Part shown: positions 56,609 through 64,000 of the stretch, in pieces
Layout of the letters: the number at the start of each line of letters is the position of its first letter
Numbering within the stretch: position 1 is the first letter of the stretch
From: Duganella qianjiadongensis
Lineage (GTDB): Bacteria; Pseudomonadota; Gammaproteobacteria; Burkholderiales; Burkholderiaceae_D
Reading direction: 5' to 3'
Assembly (NCBI RefSeq): GCF_009857915.1
Contig: NZ_WWCM01000005.1
Location: forward strand, 62,001-126,000
DNA length: 64,000 nt
The notes under the pieces: model-generated
The model's input: the letters and a program-made list of their open reading frames with translations, nothing else
Told to the model about the DNA's origin: nothing
Databases searched by the model: none
Translations under genes and position numbers: made by a program

Positions 56609-56635
56609 AGCGGACACGTGATGAACGTGTCCGCT
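56609..56635. terminator. Terminator hairpin between convergent genes
   Basis: AGCGGACACGT (56609-56619) pairs with ACGTGTCCGCT (56625-56635). On the minus strand the stem is followed by TTTTACTTT, so it best serves the TonB receptor gene, but it can act both ways. Confidence 0.7.
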
Positions 56636-56660
56636 GTTTGCGCTGTTTGCGCCTATTGTT

Positions 56661-58943
56661 TTACAGGTCGTAGCGCAGTTCGGCGATGAAGGTGCGCTGC
56701 GGATAGGGGTGGAAGTTCCAGTACTGGTAGTTGTTCAGATTGTCCACGCCCACGGCGGCACTCCAGCGCTGGTCGATGCGATAGCGTGCGCGCAGATCGG
56801 TGGTGAAGTACTTGCTGGCCCCCATGTAGGCGTAGCCGTTCGGATCGCTGTTATCGAGCGTGGAGAACTGGCGGCCGCTGTAGCGTGCGGCGTAGCTGAC
56901 CGAGAGCTTGTCGGTGAAGTCATAGCTGACCACTGCGGTGGCACGCCATTCCGGAATGCGCGGCTGCCATTTGCCCACGCTGGCCGGGAATTTGTCGTTG
57001 CTGACGATGCGGGAATCCGTCCACGTGACGCTGCCGTTCAGGTTCAGGCCCTGACGCCAGACGTTATCCTGCGTGTAGGACAGTTCCAGACCTTTGGTGT
57101 GGATGCGGTCCACGTTCTGGATGGTGCTGACGGTAGAACCGGCCAGCACATTGACCTGCGAATACAGCGAGTCGCGCGTGCGTTCGCCGAACGCCGTCAG
57201 GCGCAGCCAGCCATCTTCCAGTTTGCGGTCGGCCGTCAGCTCGCCCGTGTACGATTTTTCCGCCTTCAGAGCGGGATCGTTGTTGATCAGCTGACCTGAA
57301 GCATTGACGCCGCCCTGATACAGTTCCGACACGGTCGGCATGCGCACCGCGCGGCCCAGCGACGCCTTGATCACCCAGTCCTGCGTGGCCTGATAGGCCA
57401 GGGCGAATTTGGGCGACAGATAGTTCTCGCTGCGTTCGGCATGGTAGGCCGTCTTGCTGGCGCTCGATGTTGCGCCGTCGTGCGCATTCCAGTGTTCGTA
57501 GCGCAGGCCCAGCACGGTCTTCCAGTCGGTGGCAAACTTCCAGCTGTCCTGTGCGTACAGGCTGTTGGTTTCGGTTTTGCCGGCGAAGGCGGAATTGCGG
57601 GCGCCGGCAGCGCCGTTGATCCAGTCGCTGGTGGCATTTTCGATAGTGGCCAGCTTGTAGGCTTCGCGCTGGTAGCCGAAGTCCACCACATGGAAGTGGC
57701 CGGCGCGCCAGGTGCCCTTGGCCGCGAGCGTATTCCAGCCGGTGCCATCCTGGCTGACCATGCGGCCCGCGCCGCCGTTAAGCGCGGCCGGATAGGCCAG
57801 CGCAGTCGGCGCGCGCAGCTGGTCCTTGTCGTAGTCGTACAGGCTGGCGGCCAGTTCCCAGGTAAATTCCCCTTTGCCATGCGATTTCAGCGACAGGCCA
57901 TGCATGATGTGCTGCAGCGATTCATTCGACATATTGAAGTCGGTGTTGCTGATGCTGTAGGCCTTGCCGGCTATGCTGACATTGCCGCTGTAGACGGGCT
58001 GGCCGCTGCTGTCGCGCAGATAGCTATCGGGACGGCCTTTGGAGTCGTTATGCCACAGGCCGAAAGTGTAGCTGGCGCGCAGCGTGGGGCTGAAATCATA
58101 GGCCAGCTTGGCTTTGAACTGATCCTGCAGCGTGTGGTACTGGGTGGCGGTGCCCAGCAGCAGCCATGGTTTGTTGGCGCGGTCGTAGCCGGGTATCGCG
58201 CCCGTCACCACCGTCGCGCCCTGGGCGGCGGCTGTGCTGCTGATGGCTTTGTTAGGGAAGGTCAGCGGCTGGCCATCGCTATCGGTATGGCTGTAGTCCA
58301 CCAGCCAGGCCCAGTTGCCGCTACGGTCGCCAACGGTGATGCTGCCTAGCTTGCCCTGATACGCGCCGTCCGAGTGATACATGCGGAAGGGCTGGTGGGT
58401 GGCCGTCAGCTTGGCATGTACTTCCAACTGGGTGGGCATGCGGGTGACGTAGTCCACCACGGCGCCCACCGAGTTGCCGCCATAGGCCGCCGAGAACGGG
58501 CCGTACAGCACGTCCACCCGTTCGATCAGTTCGGGCGACACCATGCCCCAGCGCGGCGCAAACGTGGCGCCGTTGCCGAGGTAGTTGGACAGCAGGATGC
58601 CATCGCTATACACCATGGAACGGGCGCTGTTGCCGGTGCCGGAAGCACGGGTGGACAGCACGGCGTGGTTGTAGTCGCCGATGTAGCGCTTGCGCACCAG
58701 CAGGCTGGGCATGTATTTCAGCGCATCTTCGGCATCGGTGGCGTTGATGCAGCGTTCGATATCGGCGTGGGAAATGCCTTCGAAGGTCGTGGGTATCTGG
58801 GTCGGCAGCGAAGTGGGGCGGCTGCCTTCGATGATGACGGTGCCGATCTGGCGCAGAGGAGCGTCCTGTGCGCTGGCGAGTTGGTTGTATAGACTGAAGG
58901 CGGCCAGCAATGCCAGCGCCAGAGGCGTGCGTAAGGTATTCAT
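56661..58943 (-). CDS. TonB-dependent receptor, possibly for copper
   Basis: The 760-residue protein has a signal peptide (about 1-25), a plug (about 35-170; DAEDALKYMPSLLVRKRYIGDYNHAVLSTRASG, SMVYSDGILLSNYLG, ELIERVDVLYGPFSAAYGGNSVGAVVDYVT) and a large barrel. The gene directly upstream on the same strand encodes a DUF2946 protein; such pairs are often associated with copper handling, so this may be an OprC/NosA-like receptor. I see no copper-ligand motif that would settle it. A terminator hairpin follows. Confidence 0.85.
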   Translation of the reverse strand: MNTLRTPLALALLAAFSLYNQLASAQDAPLRQIGTVIIEGSRPTSLPTQIPTTFEGISHADIERCINATDAEDALKYMPSLLVRKRYIGDYNHAVLSTRASGTGNSARSMVYSDGILLSNYLGNGATFAPRWGMVSPELIERVDVLYGPFSAAYGGNSVGAVVDYVTRMPTQLEVHAKLTATHQPFRMYHSDGAYQGKLGSITVGDRSGNWAWLVDYSHTDSDGQPLTFPNKAISSTAAAQGATVVTGAIPGYDRANKPWLLLGTATQYHTLQDQFKAKLAYDFSPTLRASYTFGLWHNDSKGRPDSYLRDSSGQPVYSGNVSIAGKAYSISNTDFNMSNESLQHIMHGLSLKSHGKGEFTWELAASLYDYDKDQLRAPTALAYPAALNGGAGRMVSQDGTGWNTLAAKGTWRAGHFHVVDFGYQREAYKLATIENATSDWINGAAGARNSAFAGKTETNSLYAQDSWKFATDWKTVLGLRYEHWNAHDGATSSASKTAYHAERSENYLSPKFALAYQATQDWVIKASLGRAVRMPTVSELYQGGVNASGQLINNDPALKAEKSYTGELTADRKLEDGWLRLTAFGERTRDSLYSQVNVLAGSTVSTIQNVDRIHTKGLELSYTQDNVWRQGLNLNGSVTWTDSRIVSNDKFPASVGKWQPRIPEWRATAVVSYDFTDKLSVSYAARYSGRQFSTLDNSDPNGYAYMGASKYFTTDLRARYRIDQRWSAAVGVDNLNNYQYWNFHPYPQRTFIAELRYDL

Positions 58944-59012
58944 AGTACTTCCTGATGGGTGTGTGAGCAGTCCTCCGCACTGCTGCGGTCGTGGACTGGT
59001 GCTGTAGGACGA

Positions 59013-59360
59013 TCAGGAAAGTACGGGCGGCCCGCGTGCCAGACCGTGCTGCCAGGACAGGTGCGGCACGGGTGCCAGCGTGGTCTGGGCGTGGTAGAGG
59101 TCGTGGCCGCCGATGACGGCGATGCCGAACCCAGCATCCGGCAGCAGCGCATGGCTGCCGCCGTGCGGCAGGCAGTAGGCACAGGCGGCAAGATCGCCGG
59201 CCGGTGCTTTGCCGCTGCCATCGGTGACGCAGATGCTGCCGGCGGCAAACTGTAGGTCGGCCGCCAGCGTGCGGCTGACGGTGGGCGCAACGGTGCCGAA
59301 CAGGATGGCCAGCAGGGCTATCCACAAATACAGCGTTCGGCGTTGTGCAGTCATAAACAT
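59013..59360 (-). CDS. DUF2946-type small secreted protein
   Basis: The 115-residue protein begins with a hydrophobic signal (about 8-33), then has the DUF2946 outline: AAGSICVTDGSGKAPAGDLAACAYCLPHGGSHALLP, with a Cys-x-x-Cys and nearby His residues. Proteins of this family accompany TonB receptors or other copper genes. The start is Met1 or Met3 (59360 or 59354). The TonB receptor gene begins 69 bp downstream, so the two are likely co-transcribed. The function is not known; metal binding through the Cys/His group is inferred. Confidence 0.75.
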   Translation of the reverse strand: MFMTAQRRTLYLWIALLAILFGTVAPTVSRTLAADLQFAAGSICVTDGSGKAPAGDLAACAYCLPHGGSHALLPDAGFGIAVIGGHDLYHAQTTLAPVPHLSWQHGLARGPPVLS

Positions 59361-59508
59361 GCAGCGATTATAACCAGTGATTCCCTGTTGCTTACAGTCA
59401 AATCTGCAAGACCCTGAAAAAACGATGATATTTGTTAAATTTTAGAAGTAACTTTGGCGTGCCCTGCTGGGCAGCCAAGGCGGCATAGGTAGCACAGGCA
59501 GCAGCGGC

Positions 59509-59700
59509 CTAGTGCAGGTGGCGGGGGCGGGCGGGAGGCTGGCTGCGGGCGTGTGCCAGTTGCTGCTGGACCAGACGGTGCCACGCGCGGGCCCAGCGTT
59601 CGGCCAGTGCCGATTCTTCCGCATCGCGGGCATAAAGGATGCGCTGCACAGCCATTTGCTGGCGTTGCAGGGCATATTGCGCGGATTGCAGGCAGATCAT
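59509..59700 (-). CDS. Small helical protein, hypothetical
   Basis: A 63-residue frame encodes a charged, Gln/Ala/Arg-rich and probably helical peptide (MICLQSAQYALQRQQ at the start, a Pro/Arg/His tail). Its amino-acid balance is more protein-like than the alternative frames here, and the heptad pattern recalls small phasin-like or regulatory peptides. No clear ribosome site is present, so the call is weak. Confidence 0.35.
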   Translation of the reverse strand: MICLQSAQYALQRQQMAVQRILYARDAEESALAERWARAWHRLVQQQLAHARSQPPARPRHLH

Positions 59701-59827
59701 GGCGGCTGACGGAACTGAAAGGCAGGACAGGCCTATTTTGCTCCCTACGGCAGTGGCTGTATGTGCGCGCCTTCACTTAGGAAGCAACTTTTCCGGCCGC
59801 TACCGCGCCCGGCTGCGGCCCAATGAA

Positions 59828-59858
59828 AAACGCCCGGCCAGTGGCTGGCCGGGCGTTT
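59828..59858 (-). terminator. Rho-independent terminator of the Pal-like gene
   Basis: A 13-bp perfect stem (59828-59840 with 59846-59858, loop GTGGC) is followed on the minus strand by T residues. It lies 24 bp after the Pal-like stop. Confidence 0.9.
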
Positions 59859-59882
59859 CAGACGGCGTTACTTCAGCAGAAA

Positions 59883-60416
59883 TTACTTGCTTGGGTAGAC
59901 GATGTCAGCACGACGGTTCTGCGAGTACGAAGCCTCGTCCTTACCGGTCGCTTTTGGTTTTTCTTTACCGTAGCTGATGGCTTCCATCTGGCTGTCTTTA
60001 ACGCCGTACACTTTCAGTGCCGTCACAACAGCTTGTGCACGTTTCTGGCCCAGTGCCAGGTTGTACTCGGCGCCGCCGCGTTCGTCGGTGTTACCTTCGA
60101 TTTTGATCGCAACGTTAGGGTTGGCCGACAGGAATTTGCCATGGTCAGCAACCAGCGCTTCGAATTCTGGCTTGACGTTGTATTTGTCGAAGTCGAAATA
60201 GACGCTACGGTTTTTGTAGATCGAGCTGTTTGGATCCAGGTAGGCTGGAACCGACACTGGTACTGGAGCAGCGACTGGTGCTGGTGCAGGTGCTGGAGCA
60301 GCTTTGACTGGCTCAGGTGCCGGGGCTGGTGCCACAGCGACAGGTGCAGGGGTGCTGCAAGCGCTCAGTACAGCCAGCGCGCAGGTAGCCAGCAAGATTT
60401 TTTGTTGTGCTTTCAT
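59883..60416 (-). CDS. OmpA/Pal-family peptidoglycan-associated lipoprotein
   Basis: From the Met at 60416 (CAGGAG site upstream) the protein has 177 residues. A lipoprotein signal ends in LSAC with Cys20 as the lipidation site. A Pro/Ala/Val-rich linker (about 23-58) leads to an OmpA C-terminal domain (about 68-175) with the peptidoglycan-binding phrase NTDERGGAEYNLALGQKRAQAV. It should tether the outer membrane to peptidoglycan. The tolQRAB genes are not nearby, so this is either a solitary Pal-like lipoprotein or a paralogue. Frame extension to 60560 contains no signal and is rejected. Confidence 0.9.
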   Translation of the reverse strand: MKAQQKILLATCALAVLSACSTPAPVAVAPAPAPEPVKAAPAPAPAPVAAPVPVSVPAYLDPNSSIYKNRSVYFDFDKYNVKPEFEALVADHGKFLSANPNVAIKIEGNTDERGGAEYNLALGQKRAQAVVTALKVYGVKDSQMEAISYGKEKPKATGKDEASYSQNRRADIVYPSK

Positions 60417-60544
60417 GGAAATACTCCTGAATGGGTTACTGTTTTCTTGGACATGCATGGGGTGTGAGGCTCTTACACCAGCCGCATCCAGCATTATATA
60501 AGGGTTTCCCTCAGAAAAATTGGCGCGGTGCATGATTTTATGCA

Positions 60545-62716
60545 TTATTTTTTTATCCAACTGGCAAAAGGAGCGAGATCGCGTCCGGATTCGACGTACC
60601 AGGACCTTCTGGCCATGTCGAATTGGGCGCCCAGCGCCTTGACCTGATCCTTTTCGTGGAAACTGGCCGTCAGGTAGGTGCGGCCGGTGGCGGCGGGCGC
60701 CTGCGTTTGCCGGCGCAGCAGTGCAGCATCGGCCGTGACGGAAGTTTCCGGAAGTTGCATTTTTGATATAAAACAGCTGCGCTGTAAAGTTTCCATCGGG
60801 GAAATCAGGGTCAGGCGCTGGCGCGTGCGGGTGGCCGCCACATAGAACAGGTTCTCTTCATCGCCACGGGGCTGGCGCGGGTGGGGGAATTCGTCAGCCT
60901 GCAGATAGGGCAGGATGACGTGGCCGAATTCCTTGCCCTTGGCTTGCGCCGCGCATTCGACCAGGACTGCCTTGGGGCTGCGGCGCGACAGGCTGGCCGC
61001 TTCGCGCTGATTGAGCGCCTGCCAGAAGTCCAGCAGGCCCAGGCCTGATCGTTCTGCCATGTGCAGCAGTGCCTGCACCGAGCGCTCGACCACTTCGGCG
61101 GCATAGGGACGCACAAAGATGCGGCGTGCCGTGCGCACCAGTTGCACCCGTTCGCACAGTTCGCGCAGTACCTCGCTGGCAGGTCGCTGGCGGTCTTGCG
61201 TGCCCAGCCATGCCAGCGCATCGATCACGCCGCGGCGGGTGGCGCTGGCGGCCACGCTGCGATAGTCGTCCGCCACGCCGTCGCGCTGCGCCGGCTCGAT
61301 CAGATACAGTTCGCCCAGCAGGCTAGGTTCTTTGGCTATCTGCGCCTTGAAATGGTCGATCTGACCCGCGCCGAAGCCCATTTCGCTATAGGCCACCAGT
61401 GCATCGACCACGGCAGCGCGCAGCTGGGCCGGTTTGATGGCAGCGAAATCCTGCAGCGCAATGGCCAGCAGCCCGCGCAGGAACAGGATCTCGTCGCGCT
61501 GCAGATAGCCGGCCATGGCTGGCGTGCGGTAGGGAATGGCAGCATCGATCAGTGCATTCTCCAGCGCGATCGACTGGTGCCGTTCGCGCAGCAGAATGGC
61601 GCACTGATCGAGCGCATGGCCGTCCTGCTGCCACTGGCGCAAAGCCGCGATGACCTGCTGCGCGCATTCGTCGCTATCGCGGTAGTGGGGCTGCCGGATT
61701 TCCGTATGCAGGTCCAGCGCCGATTCCACTGGCTTCTGCTTGAAGCGGCCCATGGCGTGGGCCAGGTGGGGGCCGTGGCGGAAGCTGTAGGTGAGAGGCA
61801 GGCGCTGCAGCTTAGGGTAGCGCGTGCTGAAGCGTTCGCGCAGATAGCTGTCATGGGCGCCCAGCTTGCCGTAGATGACCTGATCGCGGTCGCCGGCGCC
61901 GACAAAAAAGCAGGCCGGACGGCTGATCAGGGTATCGAGTAGGCGGAACGCCGCTTCATTCAGATCGTGCAGTTCGTCGCACAGCACCAGCCGGTAATCG
62001 GGCAGCTGGGCTGCGAGCCCGGCGCCGCCCAGCAGATTGCAGGCCAGGTCGTAGCTGGCGTCGAGCGGGCCGCGGAACACGGCACCGGCGCCGCCATCGA
62101 GGCGCAGCGTTTCATATTCTATGGTGGTCAGATAATCGGTGACAGGCACGCCCAGCAAGGTCGAGATCTCGTCCAGATCCATGAATTCCACATCCTGTTC
62201 CAGCGCCATGCTGGCCTTGAGCTGGCATTGCACTTCGAGGAAATGGGCCAGCGCCACGCTATGGGTCTGCAAGTCCAGCTGTTCCAGCCGGCCTGCGTAG
62301 CGTGCGCCCACCCGGTCCATGGCCTGCAGGGCATAGGGCTTGAGCAGGCGTGCATCGTCGCACTGGCGCACGCCATCGCCGTCGATGGTATCGAGCTGCC
62401 AGCGTGCAAAGTCTTCAAAAGTGAGGATATGCAGGCGCTGGACCAGCGCCGGCGCAACGCCTAGCTGTAGCAGCCGGGCCGCCAGCACGTCGCGCGCTTC
62501 GGGGGTGAAGGTCAGCGCCAGTATCTGTTCCGGCGCCAGATTGCGCGCCAGCGCTTCGCCTATGCGCAGGGCCAGCGTAGTGGTCTTGGCAGCACCGGCA
62601 TTGGCATCGATCAGCACGGTTTTGTGCTGGGCTAGCTGTATGGCCAGCTGTTCGGCGGTCGGGGTCAGGCCACGGGGTATAAAGCGGGCAGTGCGGGGCG
62701 GTTGGGCAGCGTTCAT
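60545..62716 (-). CDS. UvrD/Rep-like SF1 helicase with C-terminal DUF5710 domain
   Basis: The 723-residue protein has the SF1 helicase motifs: Walker A ANAGAAKTTT (about residues 38-47), ALTFTPEA (motif Ia), LVLCDELHDLN (Walker B; DELH instead of DEAQ), LPLTYSFRHGP (motif IV) and VAATRTRQRLT (motif VI). The last 45 residues (about 678-722) form a DUF5710-like module: YLTASFHEKDQVKALGAQFD and RRSWYVESG, a fold found in topoisomerase/primase-type proteins. It probably unwinds nucleic acid in repair or a mobile-element context. It starts 3 bp after the lacI-family stop, so the pair is one unit. Confidence 0.85.
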   Translation of the reverse strand: MNAAQPPRTARFIPRGLTPTAEQLAIQLAQHKTVLIDANAGAAKTTTLALRIGEALARNLAPEQILALTFTPEARDVLAARLLQLGVAPALVQRLHILTFEDFARWQLDTIDGDGVRQCDDARLLKPYALQAMDRVGARYAGRLEQLDLQTHSVALAHFLEVQCQLKASMALEQDVEFMDLDEISTLLGVPVTDYLTTIEYETLRLDGGAGAVFRGPLDASYDLACNLLGGAGLAAQLPDYRLVLCDELHDLNEAAFRLLDTLISRPACFFVGAGDRDQVIYGKLGAHDSYLRERFSTRYPKLQRLPLTYSFRHGPHLAHAMGRFKQKPVESALDLHTEIRQPHYRDSDECAQQVIAALRQWQQDGHALDQCAILLRERHQSIALENALIDAAIPYRTPAMAGYLQRDEILFLRGLLAIALQDFAAIKPAQLRAAVVDALVAYSEMGFGAGQIDHFKAQIAKEPSLLGELYLIEPAQRDGVADDYRSVAASATRRGVIDALAWLGTQDRQRPASEVLRELCERVQLVRTARRIFVRPYAAEVVERSVQALLHMAERSGLGLLDFWQALNQREAASLSRRSPKAVLVECAAQAKGKEFGHVILPYLQADEFPHPRQPRGDEENLFYVAATRTRQRLTLISPMETLQRSCFISKMQLPETSVTADAALLRRQTQAPAATGRTYLTASFHEKDQVKALGAQFDMARRSWYVESGRDLAPFASWIKK

Positions 62717-62719
62717 CCG

Positions 62720-63841
62720 CTACATTATAGCCAGCGCCGGCGCCAGACTGAAAGGCTGACCCATTGCGGCGCCGGCCGGCAGCAGGCGGGCGGTGGCGCC
62801 TTCGATGAACTGGGCCTCGAACAGCTGGCGTGTGGCGCCCAGGTCGGGCCGCTCGATCAGCTGGCAAACCTGCTGCGCTGCGGCCGCTGCCATACCTGCC
62901 ATGGGCTGGCGCAGGGTGGTCAGGTTGTAGCTGAGCCAGTTGGATGGTTCCACCGCATCCAGTCCGGCCACCGATAGCTGGCCCGGCACATCGATACCGA
63001 GTTCGTGGCGCGCACAGTCCAGGCAGCCGATGGCCAGCACATCGCTAGCGCAGATGATGGCATCGGGTATGCCGCCATGGCGGGCGATCAGGGTCTTCAG
63101 CCCGCTAGCGCCGCTGTGGTAATCGAATTCGCCCGTTACCACTAGCGGTGCCGGCAGTCCCAGTTCGGCCAGCTGTTCGGCTACGCCCTGCTGGCGCGCC
63201 ACGGCCACCACCGAATCCTTGCTGCCGGTGATGATGCCGAAGTGGCGGTGGCCGGCGGCGGCCAGCCGGGCCGCCAGCATGCGTCCGGCCGCGCGGTGAT
63301 CGCAACTGACGGTGTGCACGGCAGGATCATCGAGCAGGCGGTTGAACACCACCAGCGGGACGCGGTGGCGGCGGAATTCTGCCACGGCGGTAGCCGGCAG
63401 GTGGGCGGCAGCAATCACGCCGTCGACCTGGAACTGCCAGAGGTCACCCAGCACGCGGGCCGCTTCGGCTTCGCCGGACAGGGGGAATAGCAGCACGCGC
63501 TTGCCGTGCGGGGTGAGCTGCTGGCTCAGTTCGGACAGCAGTTCAGGGTAGTACAGATTGGCGCGGTTGGTAATCAGTACCGCCACCATATTGGTACGGC
63601 GCGTAATCAGGCTGCGTGCCGCCGCATTGGGAACGTAGTCGAGCAGGGCGGCTGCCTTCATCACCCGCGCAAAAGTCGATTTGGAAACGCTGGCGCCGGG
63701 TTTGAAACAGCGCGACACTGCCGATTGCGACACGCCCGCTACCAGCGCCACGTCGTAGGAGGTGACGCGGCGTGACTGCGCAGCGAGTTCGGCCAGCTGG
63801 CTGGCGGCGCAGGCTTCGATGGGGCGCTTCGGTGGGGTCAT
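62720..63841 (-). CDS. LacI/GalR-family transcriptional regulator
   Basis: The 373-residue protein has an N-terminal helix-turn-helix (about 24-70; TSYDVALVAGVSQSAVSRCFKPGASVSKSTFARVMKAA, with the hinge helix ending NAAARSLITRR) preceded by an unusual extra 20 residues (SQLAELAAQSRR). The periplasmic-binding-protein-like effector domain covers about 80-345 (VISADHxx-type phrase CDHRAAGRMLAARL, GIITGSKDSVVA, DAIICASDVLAIGCLDCARHELGI). The effector is probably a sugar or nucleoside, not identifiable here. It is followed almost immediately by the helicase gene. An imperfectly understood inverted repeat lies in its promoter. Confidence 0.9.
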   Translation of the reverse strand: MTPPKRPIEACAASQLAELAAQSRRVTSYDVALVAGVSQSAVSRCFKPGASVSKSTFARVMKAAALLDYVPNAAARSLITRRTNMVAVLITNRANLYYPELLSELSQQLTPHGKRVLLFPLSGEAEAARVLGDLWQFQVDGVIAAAHLPATAVAEFRRHRVPLVVFNRLLDDPAVHTVSCDHRAAGRMLAARLAAAGHRHFGIITGSKDSVVAVARQQGVAEQLAELGLPAPLVVTGEFDYHSGASGLKTLIARHGGIPDAIICASDVLAIGCLDCARHELGIDVPGQLSVAGLDAVEPSNWLSYNLTTLRQPMAGMAAAAAQQVCQLIERPDLGATRQLFEAQFIEGATARLLPAGAAMGQPFSLAPALAIM

Positions 63842-63863
63842 TGTCTCGGACTGTTGTATTTGC

Positions 63864-63934
63864 TCTCAACGGCAATACTGGTCAGCATAACCAATAAATT
63901 ACCGAAGGGCAATAATAATCGCTTGCCGTTGAGA
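63864..63934. promoter_or_regulatory. Widely spaced inverted repeat upstream of the LacI-family gene
   Basis: TCTCAACGGCAA (63864-63875) and TTGCCGTTGAGA (63923-63934) are perfect 12-base inverted copies, 47 bp apart, in the AT-rich region 23 to 93 bp before the regulator start. The pair could be operators for autoregulation or for a divergent gene beyond the window. Confidence 0.5.
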
Positions 63935-64000
63935 AAGTATGCTAGCCCTGTGGCAGTCTGGCGAATTTCCCGTCCAAGTAGAGATTTTTACGAGGCTTGC

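Larger units (their letters stand above)
59361..59882. other. Weakly coding stretch between DUF2946 gene and Pal-like gene
   Basis: About 520 bp without a confident gene. The left 100 bp are AT-rich and probably hold the DUF2946 promoter. The middle contains one small plausible frame (59509-59700, minus) and the right end a terminator. Nothing else could be supported. Confidence 0.5.

Noticed and set aside
59435..59780. Other small frames in the gap beside the Pal-like gene
   Set aside because: Pro/Arg/Cys-rich shadow compositions with no ribosome site.

Overview
The window looks like chromosome from a high-GC facultatively anaerobic betaproteobacterium, probably Burkholderiales near Oxalobacteraceae. 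That placement is an inference from protein resemblance (DUF3079 protein, quinol-type NO reductase, cytochrome-fused NirK, NnrS, FNR-family regulators); the genus cannot be settled by reading alone. No rRNA, tRNA, CRISPR array, insertion sequence or phage gene was recognised.

Layout. 1-6.5 kb: a membrane protein cut by the window edge, a secreted protein, an M48 metalloprotease, a soluble three-GAF histidine kinase with its receiver, and a small secreted Cache protein. 6.6-9.7 kb: a large two-propeller diguanylate cyclase. 10-45.3 kb: an almost unbroken anaerobic/denitrification island. It holds a coupled hemerythrin / DUF2249 / polytopic membrane protein operon; ubiUVT (oxygen-independent ubiquinone synthesis); class III ribonucleotide reductase nrdD / detached glycyl-radical domain / nrdG; an SCO protein, nirV-like gene and nirK; a second DUF2249 protein; quinol NO reductase; nsrR; narK1-narK2-hemN-dnr-carbonic anhydrase; narGHJI-ppiC-moaA; narXL; a CxxC-less HMA protein; nnrS; and a bacteriohemerythrin. 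A lower-GC orphan gene (29.9-30.7 kb) interrupts it. 45.3-64 kb is general accessory chromosome: a TonB receptor plus phosphoesterase behind an 11-bp repeat array, an orphan ABC binding protein, two more TonB receptors, an ANR/FNR plus c-di-GMP locus, a Pal-like lipoprotein, an SF1 helicase and a LacI regulator.

How it works together. NarK imports nitrate and exports nitrite, NarGHI reduces nitrate, periplasmic NirK reduces nitrite to NO, and quinol NorB reduces NO to N2O. No nosZ is present in the window, so the pathway seen here stops at N2O. HemN, UbiUVT, NrdDG and MoaA supply haem, quinone, deoxynucleotides and molybdenum cofactor without oxygen. Control appears to run through ANR/FNR (two perfect boxes beside its own gene), a DNR-type regulator, NsrR and NarXL. 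A shared asymmetric 14-bp motif lies upstream of nirK, norB/nsrR, nrdD and the HMA/nnrS pair.

The points I consider most worth checking are the class III reductase whose glycyl-radical loop is on a separate 61-residue protein, the hemerythrin-DUF2249-membrane protein operon, the conserved denitrification motif, the 11-bp tandem array with a Pho-box-like site, and the low-GC orphan gene.
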